Source of the DNA: Desulfobacterales bacterium
GTDB lineage: Bacteria; Desulfobacterota; Desulfobacteria; Desulfobacterales; UBA11574
Assembly: GCA_030145595.1 (NCBI GenBank)
Contig: JAQYVG010000031.1
Span: forward strand, 1-18,109
DNA: 18,109 nucleotides
Reading direction: 5' to 3'
Notes under the pieces: generated by a model
What the model was told of the DNA's origin: nothing
Databases searched by the model: none
The model's input: the letters and a program-made list of their open reading frames with translations, nothing else
Translations under genes and position numbers: made by a program
Shown: piece by piece, positions 5,822 to 13,754 of the stretch
How the letters are laid out: every line of letters starts with the position of its first letter
Numbering within the stretch: the first letter of the stretch is position 1

Positions 5822-8800
5822 ATGATAAAAAAGATTATTGAAATCGAATCGCGGCTGCCGGCGGCGCTGGCTGCCGACAGACATGCCATCAGCCGTGAAA
5901 TCGCCCGCATTAAAAGCTCCAGGGCTAAATCACCGGCGGATAAAAAGACCCAAAAGCGGTTTTTTCATCTTGAGAAAAAACTTCAGGCTTCCATCAAAAA
6001 GAAAGCATGGCGGCAGGAAAACCGGCCGTATCCGAACTACGACCCTGCCCTGCCCATAACAGCCAAAAAGGATGAAATCATCGATGCCGTCGCCGGCAAC
6101 CCGGTGGTAATTATTTCCGGAGAGACCGGTTCGGGCAAAACCACCCAGATACCAAAATTCTGTTTGGCCGCCGGACGTGGTATTGACGGCAAAATAGGCT
6201 GCACCCAGCCCCGCAGAATTGCCGCCACAACGGTTTCACGTCGCATCGCCCAAGAATTGGGAGAGCAACTGGGCCAATCCGTGGGTTACAAAATACGGTT
6301 CCAGGATAAGACCAGTCCCGATGCGTATATCAAAATCATGACCGACGGCATCTTACTGGCCGAAACCCAGAACGATCCGGATCTTATTGAATACGATACT
6401 ATCATTGTCGATGAAGCCCATGAAAGAAATTTGAATATCGACTTTATTCTGGGATTCATAAAGACGCTGCTAAAGAGAAGAAAGGATCTGAAAGTCATCA
6501 TTACCTCGGCCACCATTGATACCGAAAAGTTCTCAAAGGCTTTTGACCGGGCGCCGGTGATCGAAGTCTCCGGCCGCATGTATCCGGTTGAAGTCCGTTA
6601 CCAGCCGCACGATTTAAAAACCGCTGATGACAACGAGCCGGCCCATATTGAAACAGCAGTGCGCGCGGTAGACAAGCTGCAGCAAGAAAGTCCCTTCGGC
6701 GACATTCTCATCTTCATGCCCACCGAACAGGATATTCGTGAAACCCGCGAAGCTATCAAAGGCCGGCAATATAAAAATGTAGCCGTACTCCCCTTGTTTG
6801 CCCGGCTCTCGGCGGCCGAACAGTCCAAGGTTTTTGCCCCCATCTCGGCCAGAAAAATCATTATCGCCACCAATATTGCCGAAACGTCCATTACCATACC
6901 GGGCATTAAGTACGTCATCGACACGGGGCTGGCACGCATATCGCGATATACACCGCGATCAAGAATCACTTCCCTGCCGGTCACCGCCATATCCCAAAGC
7001 AGCGCCGAACAGCGCAAAGGAAGGTGCGGAAGAGTAGAAAACGGTGTTTGCATACGCCTTTTTTCCCAAGAAGATTTCCATACCCGCCCGCTGTTTACAC
7101 TGCCTGAAATTCTAAGGGCCAATCTGGCTGAAGTAATCCTGCGGATGATCGCCTTAAAATTCGGTGATATATCGGATTTTCCCTTTGTCGACCGCCCGGA
7201 CCCTAAAAGCATAAAAGACGGCTTTGATCTGTTAGTCGAAATCGGAGCGATTGCTTTGATGCCCAAACCTGAGACTGCCGGTGGAAAGCCTGGTTACAAG
7301 CTGACCAAAACAGGCAAGCTCATGGCCAAAATGCCCATCGATCCCCGCCTGTCTCGCATGTTGATCGAAGCCCGGGTCCAGGAATGTCTGGATGAAATGA
7401 TTGTTATCGCTGCAGCTCTGAGCATCCCGGATCCTAGGGAACGGCCTTTGGAAAAAGCCGCCGCCGCCGACCAGGCTCACAAAAACTTTAAGGACCCTTC
7501 TTCGGATTTTATTACCCTGCTGAATATCTGGAACCAATACCATCAGGTCTGGGACAGCCAAAAAAGCATTAGCCAGAGCTTCAAACAGGCTAAAAAATTC
7601 TGCAAAGCACACTTTCTCTCATTTAAAAGAATGAGGGAATGGTTTGATATTCACGGCCAACTCACCCAGAACCTGAAAGATTATCGTTTTCGCCGCCGCC
7701 GGCTTACGCCCCCCGCGCCCCGGGACAGCAACCGGGAACCTAATGAATACGCTCCTCTTTATGCCGCCATTCACAAAGCGGTTTTAAGCGGTTTTCTTGC
7801 CAACATTGCCGTAAAAAAAGAAAAAAATATATTTCAAGCCGCCAAAGGCCGGGAAGTAATGGTTTTTCCAGGCTCAACCCTGTTCAACCGGGCCAAGACC
7901 TGGATCGTAGCCGCTGAAATGGTCAAAACATCCAGACTGTTTGCACGGACAACCGCCGGCATCGACTGCCGTTGGTTAGAAAGCCTGGGCAAAGATCTGT
8001 GCAAATATACCTATCTTGAACCGCACTGGGAAAGAAAGCGCGGTGAAGTGGTGGCCAGTGAACAGGTCAGCCTCTTCGGGCTCGTCATTGTCCCCCGGCG
8101 ACCAATATCCTATGGCAGAATCAACCCCAAAGAAGCTGCCCAAATATTTATCCGCAGTGCGCTGGTGGAAGGTGATATCCGGCAGCCATTTTTGTTTATG
8201 CAGCACAATCGCAAACACATTGACGAAGTCAGGGACATGGAAGACCGCATCAGAAAAAGGGACATTTTGGTCAGTGAAGACGAGATATTCCGCTTTTATC
8301 ACCAACGTTTAAAAAATTGCTATGATATCAGAACTCTGCGACATCTTATTAAACAAAAAGGCAGCGACCGTTTCCTGAGAATGCAACCCGCAGACATGCG
8401 GCAATATTCCCCGGATGCCGCAGAACTTTCTCTTTTCCCGGACAGAATTGATATTGGAAACCAGAGCTTTGATTGTACGTACAGCTTCCAGCCGGGAGAA
8501 AACGTTGACGGCGTGACCGTGAAAATACCATCGTCCCTGGCTCCCGCGATTCCTTCGGATTCAACGAACTGGCTGGTGCCCGGGCTTTACCAAGAAAAAA
8601 TAACCGCCCTGATCAAAGGACTGCCCAAAGCCTTTCGCAAACAACTGGTTCCGGTAACCAGGACGGTCGATGTGATCATCGATGAGATGCCCAAAGAAGA
8701 AAACTCTTTGATCACGGCCTTGGGGAAATTCATTTACAGCCGTTTCAATGTTGATATTCCGGCAGCGGCCTGGTCGGAAAATCTTTTGCCGGAGCACCTT

Positions 8801-9838
8801 AAAATGCGCTTTGTAATCACAGGCCCTACTGGTGAAGAGCTTGCCGCCGGCAGAGACCCTGCCATCCTACGCCAAAACCTTTCCGGCAGGGCCGGCCCCC
8901 AAGAGCCCCAAGAAATCAAAACCGCCCGCAAAGAGTGGGAAAAGACCGGCCTCACCCGCTGGGACTTTCCCGATCTGCCGGAAACCATCATAATTCAAGG
9001 GAAAAACAAGGTCGAATGGAGGCTGTATCCCGGCCTTGAAAAAGCAACTTTGAAGCAGAAATCGATTGTTAACCTGCACCTTTTTCAGCAACCCGACCAG
9101 GCCGTTAAATCCCATCAGGACGGCGTGGCGGCACTCTTTACTATCCATTTTTCAAAGGACCTGAAGTTTTTGAAAAAATCCCTGGCCCTGCCAAAAAAAG
9201 CCGCAAAAATAGCCGACTACTTTGGAGGGGCCGGGCGTTTTGAAAAAATGCTGTACCAAACCGTTGTCAACACCCTTTTTCGCAAAAACCTGCGTTCAAA
9301 AGAAGCCTTTGATTCCCACGCCGAATCCGTAGCACCGGATATAATTACCAGCGGCCGCGAATTGCTCGACAAAAGCATGACTGTGCTGGCAGCCTACCAT
9401 GAAACCAGAACCATAATTTACAGCCTGGAAACCACCCACGGCAAAAGCGAAACGGCCAAACAATTTCTAAAAGAACAAAGAGAGCAGTTGGCCCGGCTGG
9501 TTCCGGAAACATTTGTGCAGCTTTACAGTACCGACCGCTTCGTCCACCTTGTCAGATACTTGAAAGCTATTGAAATCCGGGCTCAGCGCGCATTCGTAAA
9601 TTTTGAAAAAGACCAGGCCAAAGCCGAAGAAATAGGCCTTTTCATTGCCGGCCTGAATACCATGCTTAAGGATCTTGGGCTGGGAGCATCACCGGCAAAA
9701 AGAGCCGCAGTCGAGGAATATTTTTGGCTGATCGAAGAATACAAAGTCTCTCTGTTTGCCCAGGAACTCAAAACAGCCGCGCCGGTTTCAAAAAAACGGC
9801 TTGAAAAAAAACTAAAAGAGATCCAGCGCATGGTCTGA
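5822..9838 (+). CDS. hrpA: ATP-dependent RNA helicase HrpA (DEAH box)
   Basis: 1338 residues, close to the 1300 of Escherichia coli HrpA. It is a superfamily-2 DEAH helicase that unwinds or remodels RNA with ATP. The motifs are in order: Walker A GETGSGKTT (100-108), TQPRR (128-132), DEAH (197-200), SAT in ITSATIDTEKF, and motif VI as EQRKGRCGR. The helicase-associated (HA2) region follows the second RecA-like domain, then an OB-fold segment (AVLSGFLANIAVKK...). The long C-terminal region has LTRWDFPDLPETI and VEWRLYPGLE, typical of the DUF3418 part that defines HrpA as opposed to HrpB. The N-terminal 80 residues align in style with E. coli HrpA, supporting this ATG, although the only upstream AGGA is rather far away. 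No disruption seen. Confidence 0.95.
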   Translation: MIKKIIEIESRLPAALAADRHAISREIARIKSSRAKSPADKKTQKRFFHLEKKLQASIKKKAWRQENRPYPNYDPALPITAKKDEIIDAVAGNPVVIISGETGSGKTTQIPKFCLAAGRGIDGKIGCTQPRRIAATTVSRRIAQELGEQLGQSVGYKIRFQDKTSPDAYIKIMTDGILLAETQNDPDLIEYDTIIVDEAHERNLNIDFILGFIKTLLKRRKDLKVIITSATIDTEKFSKAFDRAPVIEVSGRMYPVEVRYQPHDLKTADDNEPAHIETAVRAVDKLQQESPFGDILIFMPTEQDIRETREAIKGRQYKNVAVLPLFARLSAAEQSKVFAPISARKIIIATNIAETSITIPGIKYVIDTGLARISRYTPRSRITSLPVTAISQSSAEQRKGRCGRVENGVCIRLFSQEDFHTRPLFTLPEILRANLAEVILRMIALKFGDISDFPFVDRPDPKSIKDGFDLLVEIGAIALMPKPETAGGKPGYKLTKTGKLMAKMPIDPRLSRMLIEARVQECLDEMIVIAAALSIPDPRERPLEKAAAADQAHKNFKDPSSDFITLLNIWNQYHQVWDSQKSISQSFKQAKKFCKAHFLSFKRMREWFDIHGQLTQNLKDYRFRRRRLTPPAPRDSNREPNEYAPLYAAIHKAVLSGFLANIAVKKEKNIFQAAKGREVMVFPGSTLFNRAKTWIVAAEMVKTSRLFARTTAGIDCRWLESLGKDLCKYTYLEPHWERKRGEVVASEQVSLFGLVIVPRRPISYGRINPKEAAQIFIRSALVEGDIRQPFLFMQHNRKHIDEVRDMEDRIRKRDILVSEDEIFRFYHQRLKNCYDIRTLRHLIKQKGSDRFLRMQPADMRQYSPDAAELSLFPDRIDIGNQSFDCTYSFQPGENVDGVTVKIPSSLAPAIPSDSTNWLVPGLYQEKITALIKGLPKAFRKQLVPVTRTVDVIIDEMPKEENSLITALGKFIYSRFNVDIPAAAWSENLLPEHLKMRFVITGPTGEELAAGRDPAILRQNLSGRAGPQEPQEIKTARKEWEKTGLTRWDFPDLPETIIIQGKNKVEWRLYPGLEKATLKQKSIVNLHLFQQPDQAVKSHQDGVAALFTIHFSKDLKFLKKSLALPKKAAKIADYFGGAGRFEKMLYQTVVNTLFRKNLRSKEAFDSHAESVAPDIITSGRELLDKSMTVLAAYHETRTIIYSLETTHGKSETAKQFLKEQREQLARLVPETFVQLYSTDRFVHLVRYLKAIEIRAQRAFVNFEKDQAKAEEIGLFIAGLNTMLKDLGLGASPAKRAAVEEYFWLIEEYKVSLFAQELKTAAPVSKKRLEKKLKEIQRMV

Positions 9839-9925
9839 AAAAACTGTTCATAAAATGATTATATTTGTACTTCAGGTTTACCCATGCTATTTATATAAAA
9901 TTGTATTACTTTTATTAGTGGAAAA

Positions 9926-11710
9926 ATGAAACTTCGAGCGATCCTACTAATATTGTGTTTACTTGCTTTTTTTTCCGCCACTTCCGGCGGATATCTTTAC
10001 TATTCGTCTTTGAACAAGTCTGCCTTCATAGAAGCTGAAACCCGGTCCGGCTCCCATGCTGAAATTTCAAAGAGTATTTCCGGCCCTATAATCAGAACTG
10101 TCGGCTACACAATTCTGGCTTTGTGTGTTCTGATCGGGCTGTCAGTGCTTGTTCTGTATAATCTGGCAAAATCCGACATCGTCAAGCGCATGAAGGCTGA
10201 AGAGGCACTGCGGGCGAGTGAAGAGAAGTATCGTTCCATGATGGAGGCCATGACTGACGCGGCCTATATTTGTTCGCATGACTTTCGCGTAGAATATATG
10301 AATCCGGCTATGATCAAGAGAATAGGACACGACGACACCGGGGGATCATGTTACCAGGCGATAAACGGACTGGAGGAAAAATGCCCTTGGTGCGTTCACC
10401 ATAAAGTCCAAAAAGGCGAGCATGCCGTGACGGAAATAGTCAGCCCCAAAGACAACCGGACGTACAGTGTTTCCCATTCGCCCATTCACCACGTGGACGG
10501 TACCATTTCAAAGCTTACCATTTATAGAGATCTCACGGAGTTAAAGAAAATGGAAGCAGAGCTTCTCAAAGCTCGCAAGCTTGAATCCATCGGACTCCTT
10601 GCCGGCGGCATGGCGCATGATTTTAACAACCTTTTGTCCATTATCATGGGCAATATTTCCATGGTACAAGATGATGTCAAACCTGATGATCAAATTGCCC
10701 AATTGTTGAATGATGCCCAGGAAGCGTCCCGGAGGGCCCAGGAACTTACCAGGCAGTTGATTACATTTTCAAAAGGCGGCGCACCGGTTAAGCAATTGGG
10801 CTCGATCAAAGATCTGCTAAAAGAAATAATAATTTTTATCCCGGCCGACTCCAATGTAAAGTGCGAATTTTTAATACCCCCGGATCTGAGTCCGGTTGAA
10901 TTTGACGAAGGTCAAATGCAACATGCATTTAAAAACCTTATCATTAATGCTGCTGAATCCATGCCGGAGAGCGGACTTATTAAAGTAAGGGCGGAAAATC
11001 TTATTTTTAAATCTGAAATTGAAGAAAAAAGTTTAGCACTGGCAGCAGGAGAATATGTTAAAATATCCATCCAGGACCATGGCGTTGGGATTTGTTCAGA
11101 AAACCTTGTCCTGATATTTGACCCCTACTTTTCAACCAAAGAGATGGGCACTCAAAAGGGGATGGGGATGGGGCTGGCAACAACCTATTCCATTATCAAA
11201 AAGCATGGCGGAAATATCATTGTAGAATCTGAGGTGGATGTCGGTACTACTGTCACTATATATCTTCCGGCATATGTAAAAAAGGCCCAAAAGATAGAGC
11301 CCATAGAAACACAAAAGTTGCCCAAAACTGCCATCCGCACCAGAAAAATACTTTTAATGGATGACGAAAAAAGTATCAGACATCTTGCCATACAGATGCT
11401 GAGCCGACTCGATTATGATGCCGAAACTGCCAAAGATGGGGAAGAAGCGATTGCATTATTCAAAAGAGCCATGGATTCCGACAAGCCCATTGATTTGGTT
11501 ATCCTCGATTTAACCATCAAGGGCGGCATGGGCGGTAAAGACGTTATCAAAATTCTTCAAAAAATAGACCCTCAAGTCAAAGCCATTGTTTCCAGCGGTT
11601 ATTGCAATGATCCTGTAATGACTGATTGTAAAAAGTATGGTTTTGCAGGGGCCTTGCCAAAGCCCTATGCCAAAAAAGATTTGAAAGATATGCTGCATAA
11701 TATTTTATAG
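9926..11710 (+). CDS. Membrane hybrid sensor histidine kinase with PAS and receiver domains
   Basis: 594 residues. There are two transmembrane helices (about 5-27 and 58-80) with a short extracytoplasmic loop between them. A PAS domain follows (about 96-205), then the HisKA dimerisation region with H231 in GGMAHDFNNLL. The ATPase domain has an N-box NLIINAAES (337-345), DHGVGI (384-389) and GMGMGLATTY (412-421). A receiver domain (about 473-594) has acidic D479/D480, phospho-acceptor D528 in VILDLT, and K579 in LPKP. The HDFNN form is common for PAS-containing kinases of Desulfobacterota. The PAS domain holds three cysteines, C142, C153 and C156 (CPWC), which could bind a metal or sense redox; this is inference. 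No output regulator gene is adjacent, so it is an orphan whose partner is elsewhere. It starts at an ATG 87 bp after hrpA. Confidence 0.92.
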   Translation: MKLRAILLILCLLAFFSATSGGYLYYSSLNKSAFIEAETRSGSHAEISKSISGPIIRTVGYTILALCVLIGLSVLVLYNLAKSDIVKRMKAEEALRASEEKYRSMMEAMTDAAYICSHDFRVEYMNPAMIKRIGHDDTGGSCYQAINGLEEKCPWCVHHKVQKGEHAVTEIVSPKDNRTYSVSHSPIHHVDGTISKLTIYRDLTELKKMEAELLKARKLESIGLLAGGMAHDFNNLLSIIMGNISMVQDDVKPDDQIAQLLNDAQEASRRAQELTRQLITFSKGGAPVKQLGSIKDLLKEIIIFIPADSNVKCEFLIPPDLSPVEFDEGQMQHAFKNLIINAAESMPESGLIKVRAENLIFKSEIEEKSLALAAGEYVKISIQDHGVGICSENLVLIFDPYFSTKEMGTQKGMGMGLATTYSIIKKHGGNIIVESEVDVGTTVTIYLPAYVKKAQKIEPIETQKLPKTAIRTRKILLMDDEKSIRHLAIQMLSRLDYDAETAKDGEEAIALFKRAMDSDKPIDLVILDLTIKGGMGGKDVIKILQKIDPQVKAIVSSGYCNDPVMTDCKKYGFAGALPKPYAKKDLKDMLHNIL

Positions 11711-11751
11711 CAACGGATCAGTATATTTTTGCACCATGGTCAACAACCATC

Positions 11752-11903
11752 GTAACTTCTCAATAACCTCGGGGAAAAGGGCTTCAGCGCGGCAGAGCCG
11801 CTTCATATAAAATCGCTTTAGCGATTTTATATATTGATAGCGCCTTTTTTGAAAAATTCTGTTGCCCGACAATTTGCTAAACCCTATTTTATTGATAAGT
11901 TAC
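11752..11903. mobile_element. 152-bp MITE with IS66-type ends and exact 8-bp target duplication
   Basis: The left end GTAACTTCTCAATA (11752-11765) and right end TATTGATAAGTTAC (11890-11903) are inverted repeats at 13 of 14 positions. CAACCATC occurs immediately outside both ends (11744-11751 and 11904-11911), a perfect 8-bp target duplication. Inside are a GCGGC/GCCGC hairpin with an AGA loop (11789-11801) and a 13-bp perfect stem around a TT loop (11805-11832). The first 12 bases equal those of the 58-bp element at 797-854. GTAA ends and 8-bp duplications match IS66-family insertion sequences. The element has no gene and fills most of the gap between the converging kinase and MFS genes, where its hairpins could also end transcription. 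Confidence 0.9.
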
Positions 11904-11916
11904 CAACCATCTCCAC

Positions 11917-13092
11917 TCATAAAGCGGGCCTGCGAGTGTCCATCAGCTGGAAGCCTTTAAACAGCAATCCTCCGCCAAGGGCGATAAAGCCGCTGATAAA
12001 AAATAACATAAAAGAACCCAGGCTTTCAAAAAAAAGGCCGCTGACAAAAAACCCCACCATCAAACCCAGCCCGTAGGTTACGGCGTTATTGGCAGCCTGC
12101 CCCAGGGTTTTGGCCTCAGCCGGTGTCAGCGAGTCGATGTAAAGAATACTGGCTACATGAAACGTGCCGTAGCTAAAGGCATGCAGCGGCTGCAGGAGCA
12201 GGATTGCCTCCGGTGATTTTGCAAAAAAAAGTGCGAACCATCTGAGCGCCGCCATCATGAACGAAAAGACCAGAACCTTTTCCATGGAGAAGCGCTTGAA
12301 TATCCGGTCCGATTTGATCATAACCAGAATTTCAGAGATTGTCGCCAGGGCCCAGGCAATGCCGATAAATGTTTTGCCGTAGCCCATATCTTCAAGATGG
12401 ATGGAAAAGAAACCGTAATAAGTTCCATGGCTTACAAGCATTAAAAAAGCGCAGAACAAAAAAACGATAACGCGCCTTTTGACAAGTACCTTGGCTTTAA
12501 TGGTAAATGATGCATAATTTTTTATCCGTATGCCGGGAACTTTGGTGGAAATAGCGGCTTGAATCAAAGACCCTAAAAAAATAAGGCCGATAATTATGTC
12601 TATGGAGTATAAGTCGATGACTCGGCCGAGCACAACGACCGTCATGATAAAGGCCAGAGAGCCCCACACCCGGAGCCGGCCGTAGCTTTTCTTCTCCTCG
12701 CCCAGCACATCCATGGTAAACGCTTCCAGAAAAGATATGATCGGCGCGTAAAAAAGAGCGTATAAAACAGTAATAGCCAGCATGCTCCAGAAATCGGTGG
12801 AAAAAAAGAATAAAGCCCATATCGCCGTACTGACAAAACTACATAGAATATATAGCGGTTTCCGGATTTGAAAGCGGTCTGCCAGAACGCTCCAGATGAG
12901 AGCGAACAAAATCATGACAACAGACCTTAAAGCCGAGAGACTGCCGATTTGAAATCCGCTGAAATCGAGATGGTAGCAATATAGATTAAAATAGGGCAAA
13001 AAAATGCCCATAACGCCGAAGTACAAAAAATACTGGGAGCCGATAACAAATTTGAAGGAATGGTTGGAAGCTTTATCCATAGTCCGTGTCAT
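11917..13092 (-). CDS. MFS transporter, HcaT/nucleoside-symporter-like
   Basis: About 391 residues with twelve predicted membrane helices, one major facilitator of the MFS_1-like (HcaT / NupG-like) group. Signs of the group are the N-terminal SQYFLYFGVMGIFLPYFNLY segment, WSVLADRFQIRKPLY between helices 2 and 3 (the MFS loop motif), LEAFTMDVLGEEKKSYGRLRVWGS, and LQPLHAFSYGTFHVASILYIDSLTP with AKTLGQAANNAVTYGLG in the C-terminal half. That second half matches the Q.lHa.tfg..h......i....p pattern of HcaT proteins. The substrate cannot be read from the sequence. Start choice is uncertain: ATG at 13092 was taken, while TTG at 13116 or ATG at 13080 are possible and none has a good ribosome-binding site. 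The stop is only a few bases from the target duplication of the miniature element. Confidence 0.85.
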   Translation of the reverse strand: MTRTMDKASNHSFKFVIGSQYFLYFGVMGIFLPYFNLYCYHLDFSGFQIGSLSALRSVVMILFALIWSVLADRFQIRKPLYILCSFVSTAIWALFFFSTDFWSMLAITVLYALFYAPIISFLEAFTMDVLGEEKKSYGRLRVWGSLAFIMTVVVLGRVIDLYSIDIIIGLIFLGSLIQAAISTKVPGIRIKNYASFTIKAKVLVKRRVIVFLFCAFLMLVSHGTYYGFFSIHLEDMGYGKTFIGIAWALATISEILVMIKSDRIFKRFSMEKVLVFSFMMAALRWFALFFAKSPEAILLLQPLHAFSYGTFHVASILYIDSLTPAEAKTLGQAANNAVTYGLGLMVGFFVSGLFFESLGSFMLFFISGFIALGGGLLFKGFQLMDTRRPAL

Positions 13093-13221
13093 ACGGCATT
13101 TGCCGGCAAAACACAATCGGGTTAGATTTTCTTTACAAATTTCTTTAATAGTGATAGTTTCCCTCGATATTTAACTATTTTGATGGAGGCGAGAGTAACA
13201 CAGCTATCAGCATTAACATGC

Positions 13222-13226
13222 AGGAG
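13222..13226 (+). promoter_or_regulatory. Ribosome-binding site that decides the Hsp20 start
   Basis: AGGAG at 13222-13226 sits six bases before the ATG at 13233. The earlier in-frame ATG at 13218 has no such site and overlaps this one, so 13233 is the likelier start. Confidence 0.6.
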
Positions 13227-13232
13227 CCCCAA

Positions 13233-13679
13233 ATGGACTATATTAAAATTCGATTCACTAAAGACGTTGACCGGCTCAGTTCTGAGTTCGAAAAAACCTA
13301 TGAGGAGGTGTTTAGAGCGATCAATCCCATGTTCACCCTTTCAGAAAGGACATGGAAACCTCAAATGGACATCTATGAAACCCCGGACGAGATCATAATT
13401 CTGGCAGAAATTGCCGGGGTTAAAAAAGAGAATCTCGAACTGGAAATCAGCAGTAAGGCGGTCAGGATTTATGGTAATCGCACGGAATTTCCCAAGATAG
13501 AAAACGCCACCTACAGGCTGGCAGAAATCCAGTACGGCTACTTTGAACGCATCCTGTTTCTCCCGGCACCTATTGATCCTGAAGTGGTGTCGGCGTCCTA
13601 TTCAAACGGTTTTCTCCAGGTCCGTCTTGCCAAACTTTTGCTTAATAAAACCCACAAAGTACAGATTACAGACGGATAA
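13233..13679 (+). CDS. Small heat-shock protein (Hsp20 / alpha-crystallin family)
   Basis: 148 residues from the preferred ATG. Small heat-shock proteins are ATP-independent holdases that form oligomers and keep unfolding proteins soluble. The alpha-crystallin domain begins at WKPQMDIYETPDEIIILAEIAGVKKENLELEI, the standard opening of bacterial Hsp20. It ends with SASYSNGFLQVRLAK, equivalent to the conserved A-x-x-x-n-GVL motif but with F in place of V. The C terminus KVQITDG offers a V-x-I element like the I-x-I oligomerisation motif. The gene is followed 75 bp later by lon on the same strand, a chaperone-protease pairing that suggests co-expression under protein stress. I find no convincing CIRCE or sigma32 site upstream. 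Confidence 0.9.
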   Translation: MDYIKIRFTKDVDRLSSEFEKTYEEVFRAINPMFTLSERTWKPQMDIYETPDEIIILAEIAGVKKENLELEISSKAVRIYGNRTEFPKIENATYRLAEIQYGYFERILFLPAPIDPEVVSASYSNGFLQVRLAKLLLNKTHKVQITDG

Positions 13680-13754
13680 CAGTTTTATTCAATTATAAAT
13701 GCCGCCGGATACTGGTAAAAAGGCTGTTTTCAGAAACAGACCCAGGAGGTAAAT

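Noticed and set aside
11834..12076. 80-codon plus-strand frame over the end of the MFS gene.
   Set aside because: It is a shadow of the minus-strand transporter combined with miniature-element sequence; composition and lack of a ribosome-binding site give no support.
13117..13217. CIRCE or sigma32 heat-shock control of hsp20-lon.
   Set aside because: No TTAGCACTC-N9-GAGTGCTAA and no CTTGAAA/CCCCAT pair can be found; CCCTCGATAT is too weak a match.
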